In this document: positions 18,050-26,897 of the stretch, piece by piece
How positions within the stretch are numbered: the first letter of the stretch is position 1
Layout: each line of letters starts with the position of its first letter
From: Candidatus Nealsoniibacteriota bacterium
GTDB taxonomy: Bacteria; Patescibacteriota; Minisyncoccia; Minisyncoccales; PWPS01
DNA: 49,873 bases
Direction of reading: 5' to 3'
NCBI GenBank assembly: GCA_003555075.1
Contig: PWHW01000001.1
Coordinates: forward strand, 1 to 49,873
Position numbers and translations under genes: made by a program
Notes under the pieces: generated by a model
Database searches by the model: none
What the model was told of the DNA's origin: nothing
What the model saw: only the letters and a program-made list of their open reading frames with translations

Positions 18050-18631
18050 TTGAATGGTGAAATGATCGAAGAAAAAAAGGAGTTGGAAAAATTAAAAGAG
18101 GATGTAGCCCTGCTTGAAGATTATGCGGAGGATCTTTTTTCTTTTATTCCCCTTCCGCTTTGTTTTGTAAATTCTCAAGGGGTTATTTTGGACGTTAATC
18201 CTGCTTTTATGAGGGTGACTGGGCAGAAAGAAGAGGAGTTAATAGGAGAACCCATTTCCACTTTCGTTAGAAAAGATGATGTGGAAGAAATGCTCAGGGA
18301 GGCAAAGAAAAGTGATGATATCAAAAGGAAGGAGACCAAAATAAGAAGGATCAAGGGAAAGGATATTCCTGCCACTGCTTTTGCCAAGGCCCGCAAGATA
18401 AGGAAGGATGTCTCCGGGGTATTCTTTTCTTTTCTTGACATTACGGAGATAAAGAAAAAAGAGGAAGAGGTTAAAAAAATTAATAGAAGGTTGAGAGAAA
18501 AAGTGGTGGAAATGGAAAAGATCAATCGTCTTACCATAGGAAGGGAGCTCAAGATGGTTAAGCTCAAAGAGAGGATCAAGGAGCTTCAAGAGGAGCTGGA
18601 AAAATATAAAAAAGAAGGAAGTCAGTCATAA
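18050..18631 (+). CDS. Soluble PAS-domain protein with C-terminal coiled coil, no kinase domain
   Basis: PAS core LPLCFVNSQGVILDVNPAFMRVTGQKEEELIGEPISTFV ... GVFFSFLDITEIKKKEEEV, then coiled coil to the stop. Confidence 0.8.
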   Translation: MNGEMIEEKKELEKLKEDVALLEDYAEDLFSFIPLPLCFVNSQGVILDVNPAFMRVTGQKEEELIGEPISTFVRKDDVEEMLREAKKSDDIKRKETKIRRIKGKDIPATAFAKARKIRKDVSGVFFSFLDITEIKKKEEEVKKINRRLREKVVEMEKINRLTIGRELKMVKLKERIKELQEELEKYKKEGSQS

Positions 18632-18633
18632 AC

Positions 18634-20382
18634 ATGGAAGAAAAAAAGAAGGAGGGAAAAAATGAAGAAAACAACGAAGAACTTGAAGATCTTCGCCGTT
18701 ATATAGAGGATCTTACATCTTTTCTTCCTTTGGCCTTTTGCATGGTAAGCCCTCTTGATCGCGTATTGGATGCAAATCGGAAATTTGAAGAAATGACCGG
18801 ATATGAAAAAATGGAAGTGGCGGGAAGCAAAATAGATTCTCTTTTTCGGGATAAAAGAGAGGTAGAAAGATTTATAGCCCTTGTTACGAGCAAGGACAGC
18901 GTGGAGGAAAAGGAGATGACCCTTGTTACTAAGCGAGGGATGGGTGTTCCCGTAAAAGTATCAGCTCTTGCAAGAAGGGATGCCGAAGGGGAATTTTCCG
19001 GTTATTTTATAACCATTGACGATATTACCGAAAAGAAAAGATTTGAAGATGAACTTGAAAGAAAGATAAAAGAAAGGACAGAAGAGCTTGAAAATGCCAA
19101 GGAAAAACTAGAAGAGTCGGAGGCTATATTGGAAGTCAAGGTCAATGCTCGTACCAGAGAATTGCGGGAGTTGAATGAAAAACTTGAAGAGAGGGTCAGG
19201 GAAAGAACAAAGAAGCTCGAGGAGAAAGCGAAGGAGCTTCAGGAAAAAGCGAAGGAGACAAAAAAGACTCAAACAGCACTGTTGAATATAGCCGAGGATA
19301 ACGAGAAGGCTTTGCATGAGGCCCAAGAAGAGAAACAAAAAACACTTGCTATTGTAAAGAATTTTGTTGACGGATTGCTCCTTTTTGATAATAACGGCAA
19401 GCTTTCCATGGTGAATCCCAAAGCAGGCGAGATGTTCGAGGTGGACTCAAAAGAAGTTTCGGGAAAGAGTATAACGAGCTTAAAGAAGTTTCCCAAGTTG
19501 AAAAAGTTGATAAATGAAGTTACAGGAGAGGAGATAAAAAAGGTTTTTCGTGAGGAAATGGAATTGGAGAATGAAGTGTTCTATGAAATTACCGTGATTC
19601 CTATTGAGCACGAGAAGAGGGAGATCGGAAGACTTATTACCGCTCATGATATTACGAGAGAAAAAAGTATAGAGAAAATAAAAAGCGAATTCGTATCGGT
19701 TGCCGCTCATCAATTACGCACTCCTCTTGCAGGAATAAAGTGGACTCTTCAAGCTGTTATAGAAGAGGATGAAGAAGCTGATATTCCCGAGGAGATCATG
19801 AGTTTTGTCAAGAAAGCATACGAAGCCAATGATCGAATGGTGAATCTTGTTAACGATCTTCTCAATGTAACACGAATAGAAGAAGGAAGGTATGCATATA
19901 AACCAAAGAAAGAGGATCTCAAAGAAATAATGACGACTTTAATAGATGAGTACAGAAAGGAGATAGAGGCAAAAGGAGTTTCCTTTAAAATAAATGAGCC
20001 CGAGGAAAAGTTACCTCCAGTGGAAGTTGATAAGGAAAAAATAATTCTGGTGGCTCAGAATTTTCTTGATAATGCTATGAAGTACACTAAAGAAGGAGAG
20101 GTTGTGATGTCTATGGGGCTAACAGAAGATGGAAAGAAAATAAAAGTATCTGTATCCGATACGGGCGTGGGAATACCTGAAAATCAGCAAGAGAGGATGT
20201 TTAGCAAGTTTTTTCGTGCGGACAATGTGCAACGAATGGAAACAGAAGGGTCGGGACTTGGATTGTTTATTGCCAAAAATATTGTAGAAGCGCATAAAGG
20301 AGCGATTTGGTTTGAGTCGGAAGAAGGGAAAGGGAGTACTTTTTACTTCACTCTTCCCGTGGCAAAGAATGAAAAAGATTGA
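18634..20382 (+). CDS. Cytoplasmic PAS-coiled coil-PAS histidine kinase
   Basis: Two PAS domains, H-box SEFVSVAAHQLRTPLAGIKW, N-box NFLDNAMKY, G-boxes DTGVGIPENQQERMFSKFFRADN and GSGLGLFIAKNIVEAHKGAIWFESEEGKGSTFYFTLP; no obvious TM helices. Confidence 0.93.
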   Translation: MEEKKKEGKNEENNEELEDLRRYIEDLTSFLPLAFCMVSPLDRVLDANRKFEEMTGYEKMEVAGSKIDSLFRDKREVERFIALVTSKDSVEEKEMTLVTKRGMGVPVKVSALARRDAEGEFSGYFITIDDITEKKRFEDELERKIKERTEELENAKEKLEESEAILEVKVNARTRELRELNEKLEERVRERTKKLEEKAKELQEKAKETKKTQTALLNIAEDNEKALHEAQEEKQKTLAIVKNFVDGLLLFDNNGKLSMVNPKAGEMFEVDSKEVSGKSITSLKKFPKLKKLINEVTGEEIKKVFREEMELENEVFYEITVIPIEHEKREIGRLITAHDITREKSIEKIKSEFVSVAAHQLRTPLAGIKWTLQAVIEEDEEADIPEEIMSFVKKAYEANDRMVNLVNDLLNVTRIEEGRYAYKPKKEDLKEIMTTLIDEYRKEIEAKGVSFKINEPEEKLPPVEVDKEKIILVAQNFLDNAMKYTKEGEVVMSMGLTEDGKKIKVSVSDTGVGIPENQQERMFSKFFRADNVQRMETEGSGLGLFIAKNIVEAHKGAIWFESEEGKGSTFYFTLPVAKNEKD

Positions 20383-20403
20383 TGTTAAAGAATTTTGTGG
20401 TAT

Positions 20404-20432
20404 TTGACATTATCCATGGGGGTGGATAGAAT
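20404..20432 (+). promoter_or_regulatory. Sigma70-type promoter upstream of the first response regulator
   Basis: TTGACA-N17-TAGAAT. Confidence 0.65.
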
Positions 20433-20480
20433 AAAGCAGTATCTGTTCTTTATGGTAATCGGATTATCAAAATTTTAAAC

Positions 20481-20873
20481 ATGAAAAAAATACTTATAGT
20501 AGAAGATGAGGAGATCCTTAGAAATCTACTACAAAAAAAACTTACAAAAGAAGGTTACGAGGTGGATACTGCGGAGAATGGAGAAGAGGGGCTCTCAAAG
20601 ATAAGGGCGAATAAACCCGATCTTATTTTACTTGATATTATAATGCCTAAAATGGGAGGGTTTGAGATGATGGAAGAGGTACAAAAGGATGATAATATTT
20701 CCAGCGTTCCGGTGATTGTCGTTTCTAATTCAGGGCAGCCGGTAGAGATTGACCGAGCCCAAAAACTTGGAGCTTGCGATTGGCTTGTAAAAACAGAATT
20801 CGATCCTCAAGAAGTGATAAACAAAGTGGTGACTCAAATAGGAAAAGGAGAAAAAGAAGAAGAGGAAGATTAA
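20481..20873 (+). CDS. REC-only response regulator
   Basis: KKILIVEDEEILRNLL, LILLDIIMPKMGGFEMM, VPVIVVSNSG, GACDWLVKTEFDP; acidic tail, no output domain. Confidence 0.93.
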   Translation: MKKILIVEDEEILRNLLQKKLTKEGYEVDTAENGEEGLSKIRANKPDLILLDIIMPKMGGFEMMEEVQKDDNISSVPVIVVSNSGQPVEIDRAQKLGACDWLVKTEFDPQEVINKVVTQIGKGEKEEEED

Positions 20874-20940
20874 AGAGGTAAGAGGTAACTAATATTCTAT
20901 TCATCAAGAAAAACATAATAAGCGTAAAAAGTAACCTTTT

Positions 20941-21303
20941 ATGACTAAAATATTAGTAGTTGAGGATGACAGGTTCCTAAGGGAAATGATCTCTCGCAAG
21001 CTCAACAAAGAAGGGTATGAAGTGATCGAGGCTGTTGATGGCGAAAAAGGGGAGGAAAAAATAAAAGAGGAAAAACCCGAGATAATACTTCTTGATCTTA
21101 TTCTTCCTGGTATTGATGGCTTTGAGGTTCTCGAAAGAATAAAAAAGGACTCCGAGGTAAAAGATATTCCTGTTATAATTCTTTCTAATTTGGGGCAAAA
21201 AAGCGAAGTAGAAAGAGGACTGAACCTCGGAGCCGTTGATTTTCTAATAAAGGCTCACTTTACTCCCGCAGAGATCGTAAAAAAGATTAGGGAGCTAATT
21301 TGA
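20941..21303 (+). CDS. REC-only response regulator
   Basis: TKILVVEDDRFLREMI, IILLDLILPGIDGFEVLERI, IPVIILSNLGQ, GAVDFLIKAHFTP. Confidence 0.93.
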   Translation: MTKILVVEDDRFLREMISRKLNKEGYEVIEAVDGEKGEEKIKEEKPEIILLDLILPGIDGFEVLERIKKDSEVKDIPVIILSNLGQKSEVERGLNLGAVDFLIKAHFTPAEIVKKIRELI

Positions 21304-21322
21304 TTTATTGAATTTTTCTCTC

Positions 21323-22156
21323 ATGCCGGAGCTTCCTGAGGTGGAAAGCACAGTGCGTTCATTAAGAAAAGAGGTCTTAGGAAAGACCTTTGTTGGTGGT
21401 TGGCAAGAAAGCGGAAAAGATTGGGTTGAAAGGGCAAAAGGAAAAAAAGTGGTGAATATAGAAAGAGTGGGCAAAAATATATTACTCCTTCTTGATGACG
21501 GGTACACCATGCTTGTTCATCTTAGAATGACGGGATATCTTCTTCTTGGCAATTGGAAATACAAGGACAATGAATGGATTGCAGAAGAAAAAGATTTAGA
21601 AGAAAGAAGTAACAGATTTTTAAGATTCATTCTTTTTTTGGATGATGGTAGAAGTCTTGCTCTATCCGATGCAAGAAAATTTGCCAAGGTATCTTTTATT
21701 TCAAGAAAGGAAGAAAGGGACTTGCGTAGAAATCTTGGTCCTGATCCGTTTTCTCTAAGCAAAAAGGATTTTCTCAGCCTTTTAAAGGGAAAAAAGAGGG
21801 AGATAAAGCCACTTCTTATGGACCAAAGTTTTCTTGCGGGGATAGGCAATATTTATGCTTCTGAAATTCTCTTTAAGGCCAAGATAAACCCCAAAAAGAA
21901 ATCATATCTTTTAAATGAAGAAGAAATAGAGAGTATTTATTGTCACATGAAGGATATCCTTGAAAAAGCTATTGAGCTTAAGGGAGATAGCACCAGTGAC
22001 TATAGGCTGACTGACGGAAGCAAGGGCGGATACCAAGAACGCCACCTTGTTTATAAAAGAGAGGGGTTGCCTTGCTTTGATTGCCATTCGAGAATAAAAA
22101 GAAGCACGGTTGGCAACAGAGGTACTTATTTTTGTCCCAAGTGCCAAAAATTATAG
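21323..22156 (+). CDS. mutM: Formamidopyrimidine-DNA glycosylase
   Basis: MPELPEVESTVRSLRKEVLGK, MDQSFLAGIGNIYASEILFKAKINP, C-terminal zinc finger CFDCHSRIKRSTVGNRGTYFCPKC. Confidence 0.96.
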   Translation: MPELPEVESTVRSLRKEVLGKTFVGGWQESGKDWVERAKGKKVVNIERVGKNILLLLDDGYTMLVHLRMTGYLLLGNWKYKDNEWIAEEKDLEERSNRFLRFILFLDDGRSLALSDARKFAKVSFISRKEERDLRRNLGPDPFSLSKKDFLSLLKGKKREIKPLLMDQSFLAGIGNIYASEILFKAKINPKKKSYLLNEEEIESIYCHMKDILEKAIELKGDSTSDYRLTDGSKGGYQERHLVYKREGLPCFDCHSRIKRSTVGNRGTYFCPKCQKL

Positions 22157-22188
22157 AAATTTTTTGGTAAGTAAAAATAAATGAGAAC

Positions 22189-23124
22189 ATGATAATTATT
22201 CTTTACGGAAAAGATACTTTCAGATCGAAGGAGAAGTTGAAGGAGATAGTGGAAGAATATAAAAGGAGACATGAAAGTGGACTCAATTTGAAATTCTTTT
22301 CTCCGGAGGATCATCCTGAAGAATTGGAGGATTGTGAGAAACAAGTATCCATGTTTGACGAGAAGAGGCTTGTAGTAATCAAGGAAGCCTTCTCTTCTGA
22401 TGGGATGAAAAATGTTGTTTTGAAGCAAAAAAGAAGAATGGTGGACTCGGAAGATATATTCATTATTCATCAGGAGGGAGAGGTGAAGAAAGGCGATGAG
22501 CTTTTAAAATCGTTCTCGGAAGAGGCAGGGGGGGTTATGATCCAAGAGTTTACTCCCCTTTCCTCCAAAGAACTTCTTTCTTGGATAGAAAGAGAGTTTC
22601 GCAACAAGGAAGTAGAGGTCAGCAGAGAAGCAGTAAAAGAAATTTCCAGTCTTGGCAACGAAAATACTTGGAGAATCAAGAATGAGATAGAGAAACTTTC
22701 TTTATATAAGAAAAAAGTAGGGAAAGAGGATGTCGATCTCATGGTGGATACGGAAGCAGAAACAAATATATTCAAAACCATTGATGCGGTAGCGGAAAAA
22801 AATAAAGAAAAGGCACTTCTTTGCGCTTACAATCATTTAAAAAAAGGAGATAATCCGCTTTATCTTTTCTCTATGCTTGGATATCAGTTCAGGAACTTAA
22901 TGATCGTCAAGGATCTTTCAGAAAAAGGATTTTCCTATAATGACATGAAGGAGAAGAGCGGTCTTCATCCTTTTGTATTCAAAAAAAGCTGTGAGCAAGC
23001 AGGCAAATTTTCTTTAGCGGAACTGGAAGAGATATATCACAACTTGTTTGAAATGGACTTAAAAACAAAAACGGGACAAATCGATCCCGTACTAGCCCTA
23101 CATCTTTTTATCTTTGATTGTTAA
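22189..23124 (+). CDS. holA: DNA polymerase III delta subunit
   Basis: IILYGKDTFRSKEKLKEIVEEY ... LSSKELLSWIEREF ... TIDAVAEKNKEKALLCAYNHLKKGDNPLYLFSMLGYQFRNLMIVKDLSEKG. Confidence 0.88.
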   Translation: MIIILYGKDTFRSKEKLKEIVEEYKRRHESGLNLKFFSPEDHPEELEDCEKQVSMFDEKRLVVIKEAFSSDGMKNVVLKQKRRMVDSEDIFIIHQEGEVKKGDELLKSFSEEAGGVMIQEFTPLSSKELLSWIEREFRNKEVEVSREAVKEISSLGNENTWRIKNEIEKLSLYKKKVGKEDVDLMVDTEAETNIFKTIDAVAEKNKEKALLCAYNHLKKGDNPLYLFSMLGYQFRNLMIVKDLSEKGFSYNDMKEKSGLHPFVFKKSCEQAGKFSLAELEEIYHNLFEMDLKTKTGQIDPVLALHLFIFDC

Positions 23125-23375
23125 GTGGTTGCTTTTGTGAGGCGTGATTTTTTCCTGGAGGCAGTATTCTCTTTTATGACTCCTTTTTTGGCAGCTTTGT
23201 CAATTAATTTATGTACTTCGGGGAGCTTTTTTTTGGCTTCTTTTTTCTTACCTTCTTTCACAAGCTCTCTGACCTCTTTTACGGCTCTTTTCATTCTTTT
23301 CTTGTACCCCAAATTAAGGGCATAACATTTTTTGTTCTGCCTAAGCCTCTTTTTTGCTGATTTAGTGATTGCCAT
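23121..23375 (-). CDS. rpsT: 30S ribosomal protein S20
   Basis: MAITKSAKKRLRQNKKCYALNLGYKKRMKRAVKEVRELV ... LIDKAAKKGVIKENTASRKKSRLTKA. Confidence 0.93.
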   Translation of the reverse strand: MAITKSAKKRLRQNKKCYALNLGYKKRMKRAVKEVRELVKEGKKKEAKKKLPEVHKLIDKAAKKGVIKENTASRKKSRLTKATT

Positions 23376-23424
23376 AGTCTTTCCTTAAAGAATTATTCTA
23401 TCAAGTAGGCTATTTTTTATCATT

Positions 23425-23454
23425 TTTTCACTTTTTAGTCAACTCTGGTATAAT
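23425..23454. promoter_or_regulatory. Overlapping divergent promoters for rpsT (-) and ruvA (+)
   Basis: Plus: TGG-TATAAT at 23449-23454 (extended -10). Minus: TTGACT (plus agtcaa 23437-23442) with an A/T-rich -10 17 nt away. The minus -35 lies in the plus spacer. Confidence 0.55.
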
Positions 23455-23498
23455 TAAGGCCACATTTAATAAGAAGCTCGAGAAAAAAGTAATTATTC

Positions 23499-24062
23499 AT
23501 GATTTATTACTTAAAGGGAAAGATTGTCATAAGAAAAGAAGAGTTTTTGGTTATTGATGTTGGAGGCATGGGTTATAAGGTTCTTGTTTCCCCCGAGGTC
23601 AAGGACTCGCTAAAAGAGAATGCCACTTTATATTGTTTTGTCCAAAAAGGAGAAAAAGAAGATCGCATTTATGGCTTCAAAAGTGAAGAGAATCTAAAGC
23701 TTTTTGAAAGGCTTTTGAAGATTTCGGGGATAGGGCCCAAGACGGCTCTTACGATTGCCTCTTGTGCTTCCATGGAAGAATTAAAGAAAGGAATAGAAAA
23801 GGAGGACAAGAAAGTAATGGAAAAAATATTCAGTGCCGGAGAAAAAAAGGGGCAACAGGTGATCTTTGAGATCTCAAGAAAAATGGTCGAGAAAAGAGAG
23901 AAAGATGAAGAGGGTAAGGACGAAGCATATGAAACCTTAAGAGGTTTGGGATTCAAAGATGGTGAAATAAAAAAAGCCCTAAGAAAAGTCGGAAAAAATG
24001 AAAAGAAAGAAAAAAGAGTAAAAGAAGCGCTAAAAATGTTGGGAAATGAAGAACATTCTTAA
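23499..24062 (+). CDS. ruvA: Holliday junction branch migration protein RuvA
   Basis: MIYYLKGKIVIRKEEFLVIDVGGMGYKVLVS, FERLLKISGIGPKTALTIAS, C-terminal YETLRGLGFKDGEIKKALRKV. Confidence 0.94.
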   Translation: MIYYLKGKIVIRKEEFLVIDVGGMGYKVLVSPEVKDSLKENATLYCFVQKGEKEDRIYGFKSEENLKLFERLLKISGIGPKTALTIASCASMEELKKGIEKEDKKVMEKIFSAGEKKGQQVIFEISRKMVEKREKDEEGKDEAYETLRGLGFKDGEIKKALRKVGKNEKKEKRVKEALKMLGNEEHS

Positions 24063-25350
24063 AAAATTGTTCGATCATCTAAAAAGCGTTTATCATTTTC
24101 TTTTAGCGTTCTTCGGAGCGCTCGTTTATCGTTTTCCCTCGCGGAGAATAAAAGTTTTCGGAGTTACAGGAACCAACGGAAAAACCACTACTGTAGATCT
24201 TGCTTGTCGAATATTTAAAAAGGCGGGTTATAAGGTGGCTGCTTTTTCTTCCATTAAATTTGAGATAGCCGGAGAGGAGAGACAAAATCTTTACAAGATG
24301 ACCATGCCCGGAAGAGCTGCTTTGCAAAAACTTTTACGTGAAGCGGTTAACAAAGGTTGCGATGTGGCGATAATGGAAGTGACATCCGAAGGAATAAAAC
24401 AACACAGGCACAGATTCATAGATTTTGATGCAGCATGTTTTACCAATCTTACGCCTGAGCATATTGAGTCACATGGAGGGTTTGAGAACTACAAAAGAGA
24501 GAAGGGCAAACTTTTTCAAGCTACCAAGAGTGTTCATATCATAAACAGCGACGATGAAAATGCAGGCTATTTCTTAAAATTTCCGGCGGAAAGAAAAATT
24601 ATTTTCGGTATTAAAGATAAGGAGCATCTCAGCAAGAAAGAAGAAGAGGAGCATCTTGTGTTGAATGCGGAAAAGGTGGAAGCTTCAAAGAATGGTATTA
24701 ACTTTAAGGTGGAAGGGAAGGAGTTCTTTTTGAGTTTGTCGGGAAAATTCAATATTTATAATGCTCTTGCCGCTATTGCTTTTTCCAAAATAGAAAGAAT
24801 TGATCCTGGTAAAGCAAGAGATGCCCTAAGAGAGGCAAAGGTGATACCGGGAAGAATGGAAGAGGTTATAAGCTCACCCTTTAATGTCATCATAGACTAT
24901 GCTGTAACCCCTGATACCTTGGAAGGAGTGTATACGGAGATGAGGGAAAGTCTCTCCGGTGGAAGATTGATGGCGGTACTTGGTTCTTGCGGAGGTGGGA
25001 GAGATAAATGGAAAAGACCGGTATTGGGAAAGATAGCGGCAAAGTATTGCGATAAGATCATTATTACGAATGAGGACCCTTATAACGAAGATCCGAAGGA
25101 AATATTGTCAATGATAAAACTTGGAATAATGGAAGCGGGATTTCCGGAGAAGGATCTTTACGAGATAATTGACAGAAGGGATGCAATTGGAAAAGCCTTG
25201 GATTTGGCGGAACCCGGAGATGGGGTGATAATCACCGGAAAAGGAGATGAGCCCTGGATGTGTGTTTCGGGTGGGAAAAAGATTCCTTGGAATGAACGTG
25301 AAATAATAAAAGAGGAATATGAAAAAAGAGAAATTCAAGAGAATAAATGA
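24046..25350 (+). CDS. murE: Mur ligase, MurE-like, with N-terminal hydrophobic segment
   Basis: VFGVTGTNGKTTTVDLACRIF, VTSEGIKQHRHRFIDFDAACFTNLTPEHIESHGGFENYKREKGKLF, LGSCGGGRDKWKRPVLGKIAA. Confidence 0.85.
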   Translation: MKNILKKLFDHLKSVYHFLLAFFGALVYRFPSRRIKVFGVTGTNGKTTTVDLACRIFKKAGYKVAAFSSIKFEIAGEERQNLYKMTMPGRAALQKLLREAVNKGCDVAIMEVTSEGIKQHRHRFIDFDAACFTNLTPEHIESHGGFENYKREKGKLFQATKSVHIINSDDENAGYFLKFPAERKIIFGIKDKEHLSKKEEEEHLVLNAEKVEASKNGINFKVEGKEFFLSLSGKFNIYNALAAIAFSKIERIDPGKARDALREAKVIPGRMEEVISSPFNVIIDYAVTPDTLEGVYTEMRESLSGGRLMAVLGSCGGGRDKWKRPVLGKIAAKYCDKIIITNEDPYNEDPKEILSMIKLGIMEAGFPEKDLYEIIDRRDAIGKALDLAEPGDGVIITGKGDEPWMCVSGGKKIPWNEREIIKEEYEKREIQENK

Positions 25351-26710
25351 TTGGACTTGGGAGGCCAAAAAAGAAGAGGGAATGAGAGTTCCTGCCAGGG
25401 TTTATGCTTCCCGTAAAATATTGGAAGAAACAGAGGAGGATGCGCTAGGCCAGTTAATGGATATAGCAAGGATTCCCGGCATTGTTTCTTATGCTCTTGC
25501 CATGCCGGATATCCACTCAGGATATGGACCTCCTATTGGAGGAGTGGGAGCTATGGATAAAAAAGAAGGAGTTATCTCACCTGCCTTCATAGGGTTTGAT
25601 CAAAATTGTGGCGTTAGAATTCTAACTTCTCAAGTGAAAAAAAGTGAGTTGAAAGGAAGGCTAAACAAAATAGCGGAGGAGGTTCATAGAATGATTCCTG
25701 CCGGCTTGGGAAAGGGAGGAGGGTTAAAGTTGAGTGCAAAGGATATCGATAACGTTCTTGAAGGAGGAGCTCCTTACTTGGTATCGAGAGGATGGGGAGA
25801 AGAGGGTGATATTGAAAGATGTGAAGAGAGGGGGAGAATGAAGGAGGCGAGAGCCGATCTTCTGTCAAGAAAGTCGAAAGAGAGGGGGAAGGGTCAACTG
25901 GGAACTCTAGGATCCGGGAACCATTTCTTGGAGATCCAAGAAGTAAAAGAGATTTTTGATGAAAAAAGAGCTCGAGATATGGGTCTTTTCAAAAATCAAG
26001 TGGTTTTTATGATACATACGGGCTCCAGAGGTTTGGGCCACCAGAATTGCAGTGATTATCTGGAAGTGGCAAAAAGGTTCATGAAGAAGAGTAATATGCC
26101 GCTTATAAACAAGGATTTGACATATTTTCCTTTTTACTCCGAGGAAGGTCAAAAATTTTTTGGATCTATGGCGTCCGCTTGCAATTATGCTTGGGCGAAC
26201 AGGCAGGTCATCACTTCTTTTGTAAGAGATTCTTGGAAAAAGATCTTTGGAAAGAAAGAAAGATTAATGCTTCTCTATGATGTAGCGCACAATATAGCAA
26301 AGATTGAAAAGCATGAGGTGAAAGAAGAGGAAAAGGAATTGATAGTGCACCGCAAAGGAGCCACAAGAGCCTTTCCGGAACAACCTGTTATTATTCCGGG
26401 CAGCATGGGTACATCTTCCTATGTGCTTTCGGGGACAAAAGAAGGGAGTTCTTCTTTTTATTCTACTTCTCATGGAGCGGGAAGGCGTCTTTCAAGAAAA
26501 GCTGCTAAAAAAACAATTTCTGGAAAAGAGACCATAAAAAGGCTTGAAAAAAAAGGAATAATGGTAAAATGCACCTCTGTGTCGGGAATTTCCGAAGAAG
26601 CTCCTGAAAGTTACAAGGATATTGAAGAAATCATAGAGGTGATCTATAATGCCAAGCTGTCAAATAAAGTTGCAAAATTAACTCCCCTTGCTGTAGTGAA
26701 GGGGGAATGA
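25319..26710 (+). CDS. rtcB: RtcB RNA-splicing ligase
   Basis: AMPDIHSGYGPPIGGVGAMD, GFDQNCGVRILTS, GQLGTLGSGNHFLEIQ, MIHTGSRGLGHQ, YDVAHNIAK, HRKGATRAFP, GSMGTSSYVLSGT, STSHGAGRRLSR. Confidence 0.97.
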   Translation: MKKEKFKRINDWTWEAKKEEGMRVPARVYASRKILEETEEDALGQLMDIARIPGIVSYALAMPDIHSGYGPPIGGVGAMDKKEGVISPAFIGFDQNCGVRILTSQVKKSELKGRLNKIAEEVHRMIPAGLGKGGGLKLSAKDIDNVLEGGAPYLVSRGWGEEGDIERCEERGRMKEARADLLSRKSKERGKGQLGTLGSGNHFLEIQEVKEIFDEKRARDMGLFKNQVVFMIHTGSRGLGHQNCSDYLEVAKRFMKKSNMPLINKDLTYFPFYSEEGQKFFGSMASACNYAWANRQVITSFVRDSWKKIFGKKERLMLLYDVAHNIAKIEKHEVKEEEKELIVHRKGATRAFPEQPVIIPGSMGTSSYVLSGTKEGSSSFYSTSHGAGRRLSRKAAKKTISGKETIKRLEKKGIMVKCTSVSGISEEAPESYKDIEEIIEVIYNAKLSNKVAKLTPLAVVKGE

Positions 26711-26714
26711 AAAA

Positions 26715-26879
26715 ATGACCAAAAAGAAACTTCCAAAAAGCATAAGAAAGTATTTGAGAAAGGAAAAGGCTCGTATTAGAAAATATTTTTCCGACTCTGA
26801 AGAGCAAGACAAGCTCATAAAGGAGCTTCTTGAGAGATATAAAAACGATAACAATGTTCCGCAAAGGTCTTCCCGGTAA
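26715..26879 (+). CDS. Small basic hypothetical protein, 54 aa
   Basis: ATG at 26715: MTKKKLPKSIRKYLRKEKARIRKYFSDSEEQDKLIKELLERYKNDNNVPQRSSR*; fills the rtcB-NIF3 gap. Confidence 0.6.
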   Translation: MTKKKLPKSIRKYLRKEKARIRKYFSDSEEQDKLIKELLERYKNDNNVPQRSSR

Positions 26880-26897
26880 AGCGGACAATCTTTTTTT

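Noticed and set aside
25319-26710. GFDQNCGVR in RtcB as a catalytic variant
   Set aside because: The metal-binding Asp and Cys (DxxC) and the GMP-linked His context (SHGAGR) are retained; similar D-x-N-C-G forms occur in known RtcB.
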